Below are positions 4,863 through 7,979 of a stretch of DNA of 7,979 bases, one piece after another. The notes under the pieces are model-generated. The model searched no databases, was not told where the DNA came from, and saw only the letters and a list, made by a program, of their open reading frames with translations. Both the position numbers and the translations under genes were made by a program. This DNA is from Chlamydiota bacterium (GTDB lineage: Bacteria; Chlamydiota; Chlamydiia; Chlamydiales; SM23-39): assembly GCA_027459365.1 (NCBI GenBank), contig DAIDIM010000205.1, positions 1 through 7,979 of the forward strand. Direction: 5' to 3'. Numbering within the stretch: position 1 is the first letter of the stretch; each line of letters begins with the position of its first letter.

Positions 4863-6132
4863 ACTCTGTTGTAAGAATATTCTTTTCCCCTTCACTTTTT
4901 GCGACTAAAACAGCGCAACAACTATCACTAAACACATTCACTGTCGTTCTGCACATATCTAAGATACGATCGACAGCGATAAAAAGGGCAATTCCTTCAA
5001 GAGGAAGTCCAATTGCCTTTAATATCACAAGAACTGCGACAAGACTTGCAGAAGGAATCCCTGCCACGCCCATCGATGTGATGAGAGCAAGAATCACGAT
5101 GAGGAATTGTTTTGTATAACTCAAATCAATTCCATAGGCTTGTGCGACAAACATCGCGGCAACACACTCATACAAGGCAGAGCCTGACATATTGATCGAG
5201 GTGCCTAATGGGACAACCAAGCTGCATATCCGATTAGAAACGCCAGCCCGCTTTTCGACACAGTCAATGGTCACAGGAAGAGTTGCTGAAGAGGAGCTTG
5301 TTGAAAAAGCGGTAATTAAAGCAGGACTCATAGCCTTAAACAGGCGCATTGGCTTCACTTTTCCAATCGTTTTTAACAGAAGGGGAAGCCCAACGAACAT
5401 AAATCCAATCAGCCCAAGCAAAACTGTGAGCGTGAAGAGCGCAACAGAGGCAAGAGATTCAAGACCTGTCGTCATAAACACTTTTGCAACAAGGCAAAAT
5501 ACCCCGATTGGCAAAAATTTCATAATGACCTGCGTAAATTGTATCATCACTTGAAATAGGCCAAGAAAAAAGTTCTTTAGTGTGGCTCGATTATGTTCTT
5601 CAATTTTGGAAATACAATAACCAAAAAATCCGCTAAAGAAAATGAGCCCAAGCATATTTCCTTGTGAAAGGGCATGGATAATATTCGAGGGGACAATCGA
5701 TAGCAAAACAACCATCAAAGAGGCAGAGTCCGATTTAAGTTCTTTGGTGATTGCTGATGCATCTTGTGAGGAAGGTATGTTTGTGATCTGAAATCCTGGA
5801 CCAATCAGGTTCACAAAGAAAAGTCCAATCAAGATGGCGAGCAGGGTTGTTCCTATGTAGAAAGAGAACATCTTGATTCCTAGCCGTTTAAAGCCCTCTT
5901 CCCCGCCAATGCGAGAGATCCCCACTATAATTGAAGACATCACTAAGGGGACGACGACAAGTGTTAGGGCATTTAAAAAGAGAATTCCAAAGAAATCGAG
6001 AATTGAAAAAATTCGGACTCCGAAGATTTCTATTTTATCGCCGGCTATCGTGCCAAATGCAATTGCAAGGAGGATTGCGATAAATACGCCCCATGGTCTC
6101 TTGGGGGGGCTCTTTGATTTTTTTTCGGACAT
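4861..6132 (-). CDS. Dicarboxylate/amino acid:cation symporter (SDF family, glutamate/aspartate-type)
   Basis: A 423-residue polytopic inner-membrane carrier of the DAACS/SDF family (GltPh, GltP, EAATs), of normal length, importing acidic amino acids with Na+ or H+. The family motif LTLVVVPLVMSSI is at 56-68. The serine-rich hairpin HP1 TSSSSATLP is at 278-286, HP2 (GVAGIPSAS) at 355-363, and the last helix reads AVDRILDMCRTTVNVFSDS (386-404). By alignment to GltPh, D392, R395, T396 and N399 match D394, R397, T398 and N401; the arginine points to an acidic substrate. The unwound TM7 motif, normally NMDGT, is NMSGS (314-318), so an Asp that binds Na+ in GltPh is Ser. The N terminus is basic and polar (MSEKKSKSPPKR). 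Its start lies 6 bases after the DUF192 stop, with no clear Shine-Dalgarno site, so translational coupling is likely. Confidence 0.94.
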   Translation of the reverse strand: MSEKKSKSPPKRPWGVFIAILLAIAFGTIAGDKIEIFGVRIFSILDFFGILFLNALTLVVVPLVMSSIIVGISRIGGEEGFKRLGIKMFSFYIGTTLLAILIGLFFVNLIGPGFQITNIPSSQDASAITKELKSDSASLMVVLLSIVPSNIIHALSQGNMLGLIFFSGFFGYCISKIEEHNRATLKNFFLGLFQVMIQFTQVIMKFLPIGVFCLVAKVFMTTGLESLASVALFTLTVLLGLIGFMFVGLPLLLKTIGKVKPMRLFKAMSPALITAFSTSSSSATLPVTIDCVEKRAGVSNRICSLVVPLGTSINMSGSALYECVAAMFVAQAYGIDLSYTKQFLIVILALITSMGVAGIPSASLVAVLVILKAIGLPLEGIALFIAVDRILDMCRTTVNVFSDSCCAVLVAKSEGEKNILTTE

Positions 6133-6138
6133 AGGCTC

Positions 6139-6534
6139 TTATTCTAAAGACAACGTAAATTTGTCACCAATAGATATTTTATTCTTCTTAAACCAATTCC
6201 TTGTTACCTCTAGGGCATATTTAGTCATTTTTTTACTTTTATATATGGGAGGTGTTGGAGAATTTGTTGGCTCCATATCTTCAATCTGAGTTAAAACTTT
6301 TTCTTCATCAAAAAAACCAATTGTCAGAGGAATATAGGTGTTTTTCATCCAAAAATAGACAATATCAGGCTCCTCATATACAAAAAGCATCCCTTTGTTT
6401 TCTGCAAGTTCTTTCCTATACATGAGTCCTTGATTGCGACGGCTTTGCGTATCTGCAATTTCGATGTCGAGTTGGGATGCGCCTAAATGAAGGATTGAGC
6501 AAAAAAAAATAAACATAGTATAAGCATATAACAT
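6139..6534 (-). CDS. Exported DUF192 family protein
   Basis: A 131-residue DUF192 protein, a small family of mostly exported or periplasmic proteins of unknown role. Family blocks are TQSRRNQGLMYRKELAENKGMLFVY (29-53), FWMKNTYIPLTIGFFDE (61-77), a central IEDMEP, and KYALEVTRNWFKKNKISIGDKFTL (105-128). The N terminus (about 1-20) is a hydrophobic export signal, LYAYTMFIFFCSILHLGAS; the cysteine at 12 lies too early to be a lipobox. ATG 6534 is used; M7 (ATG at 6516) would also leave a short signal and neither has a Shine-Dalgarno site. It is the first gene of a two-gene unit with the symporter (6-base gap). Only 11 bases separate its start from that of the divergent beta-barrel gene, so its promoter must lie inside that gene. 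Confidence 0.92.
   Translation of the reverse strand: MLYAYTMFIFFCSILHLGASQLDIEIADTQSRRNQGLMYRKELAENKGMLFVYEEPDIVYFWMKNTYIPLTIGFFDEEKVLTQIEDMEPTNSPTPPIYKSKKMTKYALEVTRNWFKKNKISIGDKFTLSLE
6495..6524 (+). promoter_or_regulatory. Promoter for the beta-barrel gene, inside the DUF192 gene
   Basis: TTGAGC (6495-6500) and TATAAG (6519-6524) with an 18-base, A-rich spacer. Transcription would start near 6531, giving a leader of about 15 bases that is nearly all A/T and has no Shine-Dalgarno site. The whole promoter overlaps the signal-peptide codons of the divergent DUF192 gene. Confidence 0.5.
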
Positions 6535-6545
6535 AAAAAAAATTT

Positions 6546-7526
6546 ATGATACGAATTCTTTTACTGACCTTACTCTCATTTTCACTTTTTGCCGATAAGG
6601 TGATCACTCCTCAAAAAGAGTCGGTTGCGCCTAACCCATGGTTTACTGGCCCGCTCTTAGCGCCAGCCTCAGATGTGGTGAGTGTAGGACATTTCAATCT
6701 CGAGCCATACGTTTATATTACTGCGACGACAGGAGCCTATGATCATCGAGGGAAAGTCATTGAAGCGCCACATACTTCTTGGGCAGATAGCCTTCAACCG
6801 ATTTTATCCATCGGTTTAACAAATTGGATGGATATGCTAATTATCCCAGGAATTGCATACAATAAACTTCAACATCAAACGCATTGGGTATTTCTAGATT
6901 TTATTTTCACACTTGATTTTCAGTTGTTAAAGCCTCGACATATCGATGACTGGTACCCGTATATTAAATTCTTTGTCACCGAAATCTTTCCGATAGGGAA
7001 ATATAGGCATCTAAATCCCAAAAAGTTAGGCACTGACATTGGGGGGACGGGCTCCTATCGAACAGCCTCAGGACTTGTCATTGGCAAATTATTTCATATT
7101 CGAGGAGCTCATTTTCTCAACGCACGTCTTTTTCTTCAATATCAATGGCCTGCCCCTGTTCGACTCCTCGGCTTCAATGCCTATGGAGGGAGTGCCAACA
7201 CCGATGCACGCTTTTTCCCCGGCCAAAATTTTGGAGCCGATCTTGGTCTCGAATATACTCTCACTAAAAATTGGGTTCTAGCCTGCGACTTTGCCGGTTT
7301 ATGGACAGGGAGATCGCACTTCTCCGGCAATCCCGGAACTACCCCACTTGGAACAAAAGCCTCCCTCGGAGAATCCAACTTTTCAATTCAATATTCAATG
7401 GCCCCTGCGATCGAATATAACTGGAGTGCAAATCTAGGCGCCATTGCCGGTTGTTGGTTTACTCTAGGCGGCAAAAATGCAGCCCGTTTCTGGAGCGCAG
7501 TCTTTGCCTTCAACTATTATCGCTAA
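6546..7526 (+). CDS. Secreted protein, probable outer-membrane beta-barrel
   Basis: I do not recognise a named family. The 326-residue product starts with a clear signal peptide (MIRILLLTLLSFSLFA, cleavage likely after A16). The mature part has no long hydrophobic helices; it is rich in aromatic residues and glycine with alternating hydrophobic/polar stretches such as FNLEPYVYITATTG (about 50-63), ASGLVIGKLFHIRG, FLNARLFLQYQW, NFGADLGLEYTL, FSIQYSMAPAIEYNW and the C-terminal FWSAVFAFNYYR. These suggest a transmembrane beta-barrel of roughly 10-14 strands; the final strand is aromatic but ends in Arg rather than Phe. Overall it resembles the uncharacterised putative outer-membrane proteins seen in intracellular bacteria. 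The start is ATG 6546, fixed by the signal peptide. The leader is A-rich with no Shine-Dalgarno site. A transport or porin-like role is inference. Confidence 0.8.
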   Translation: MIRILLLTLLSFSLFADKVITPQKESVAPNPWFTGPLLAPASDVVSVGHFNLEPYVYITATTGAYDHRGKVIEAPHTSWADSLQPILSIGLTNWMDMLIIPGIAYNKLQHQTHWVFLDFIFTLDFQLLKPRHIDDWYPYIKFFVTEIFPIGKYRHLNPKKLGTDIGGTGSYRTASGLVIGKLFHIRGAHFLNARLFLQYQWPAPVRLLGFNAYGGSANTDARFFPGQNFGADLGLEYTLTKNWVLACDFAGLWTGRSHFSGNPGTTPLGTKASLGESNFSIQYSMAPAIEYNWSANLGAIAGCWFTLGGKNAARFWSAVFAFNYYR

Positions 7527-7600
7527 ATTCACTTCAAATCTAAAAAAGGAAGGGAAAAGGTGATTAAGGATCAAAAAAATGCCTTGCCTACTAAAGGGAT

Positions 7601-7874
7601 CTATTCCATTTTATACTGAGGGGTGGTGATTTTTTTTAATTGCTTCTTTGCTCGCGCAAGGAGTGCAAAATAACTAAAGTATCGATTTAGATCTTCTAAA
7701 GTTGTTTTATATTCATCGCTTCCTAGGGCTGCTGCGCAAAAAAGTTCTTTTGATCGAACGATTTCCTTTAATCTTCCTTTTCAACGGGGATCAGCAATTG
7801 TGAGATAAAAAAGATCTAATGCACGACAGATAGATCCCTAACCCAAGTTCAGAAGCCTCTATAGGGAAACCCGC
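7601..7874 (-). pseudogene. Degenerate coding remnant, unknown product
   Basis: Protein-like sequence is readable on the minus strand but broken. From 7874 to about 7824 one frame reads AGFPIEASELGLGIYLS. From 7825 on another frame continues as RALDLFYLTIADPR, hits TGA at 7783-7781, then runs 59 codons (KGRLKEIVRSKELFCAAALG, then EYKTTLEDLNRYFSYFALLARAKK) to TAG at 7603-7601. Joining them needs one frameshift near 7823 and one stop read through or repaired (perhaps an original Trp or Arg codon). The last part is helical, charged and plausible as protein. Further upstream, a third frame is open up to about 7865 (NEIQDVVPNQPSFRR), suggesting a further frameshift. I cannot name the family. An alternative is a non-coding repeated element that happens to be open. 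Confidence 0.45.
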
Positions 7875-7945
7875 CTAAAGCTAGGTTGATTCGGCACTAC
7901 ATCTTGAATTTCGTTGAATGTGATAAAAATTAAATTTACAATGTT

Positions 7946-7964
7946 CAAACATCGAAGATGTTTG
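7946..7964. repeat. Perfect inverted repeat
   Basis: CAAACATC, loop GAA, GATGTTTG: an uninterrupted 8-bp stem with a 3-base loop, close to the right edge of the window. It lacks a T run on either strand, so it is not a simple terminator. It lies upstream (on the minus strand) of the degenerate remnant and could be an operator or part of a repeat element. Confidence 0.5.
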
Positions 7965-7979
7965 GTTGGCCGATTTCAA

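Noticed and set aside
4490..4864. Minus-strand open frame of 124 codons across the DUF892 and cold-shock genes
   Set aside because: Both plus-strand genes are clear family members; the frame is an antisense shadow.
4873..4884. AAGAATATTCTT, a 12-base palindrome at the symporter's C-terminal codons
   Set aside because: All but two base pairs are A-T, there is no T run, and it falls within coding sequence; chance is sufficient.
5192..5554. Plus-strand open frame of 120 codons inside the symporter
   Set aside because: Shadow of the symporter on the opposite strand, no ribosome-binding site, no recognisable domain.
7559..7630. Two copies of GGTGATT (7559-7565 and 7624-7630) as a possible direct repeat or target duplication
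   Set aside because: Only seven bases are shared and no insertion-sequence ends or transposase lie between them.

Overview
The window looks like chromosome from an environmental (amoeba- or arthropod-associated) member of the Chlamydiales. The strongest indicators are a TLC-family nucleotide transporter of the Npt/NTT type, typical of chlamydiae, rickettsiae and plastids, and an archaeal-type (DhnA/FbaB) class I fructose-bisphosphate aldolase, which in obligate intracellular bacteria points to chlamydiae rather than rickettsiae. Genes are densely packed at moderate-to-low GC. I see no rRNA, tRNA, CRISPR array, integrase, transposase or complete insertion sequence, so this reads as ordinary chromosome with one decayed end. 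The lineage is inferred from gene content only.

Layout. 1-426 (+) is the C-terminal part of the aldolase, cut by the window edge. 460-867 (+) encodes a small single-membrane-segment protein that I do not recognise; its end overlaps the end of the next gene. 854-2773 (-) is a two-gene unit, msrB followed by the nucleotide transporter. 2854-3213 (+) is a small SRPBCC-fold protein divergent from msrB. 3260-4063 (+) is an RMD1/YagE (DUF155) protein with a C-terminal membrane anchor. 4134-4843 (+) is a two-gene unit whose stop and start codons overlap: a ferritin-like DUF892 (YciE/YciF-like) protein and a cold-shock protein. 4861-6534 (-) is another two-gene unit: an exported DUF192 protein followed by a glutamate/aspartate-type symporter (SDF/DAACS family). 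6546-7526 (+) encodes a secreted, probably outer-membrane beta-barrel protein. 7527-7979 has no intact gene; it carries a degenerate minus-strand coding remnant and a perfect 8-bp palindrome.

How the genes fit together. The transporters suit an intracellular parasite or symbiont that imports nucleotides and amino acids from its host. MsrB (methionine sulfoxide repair), the ferritin-like protein and the cold-shock protein are stress or maintenance functions. There is no sign of one large pathway; these are several short units.

Regulation. Sigma-70-like promoters can be read before several genes. Three of them (before the 460 ORF, before the upstream ATG of msrB and before the DUF155 gene) put the predicted transcription start within about a base of an ATG, with no Shine-Dalgarno sequence, suggesting leaderless mRNAs. 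For msrB, a second ATG 51 bases further in has a strong Shine-Dalgarno sequence, so two protein forms are conceivable. I found no convincing new multi-gene system. The most useful leads are the leaderless architecture, the msrB double start, the altered cation-site motif in the symporter and the decayed right end.
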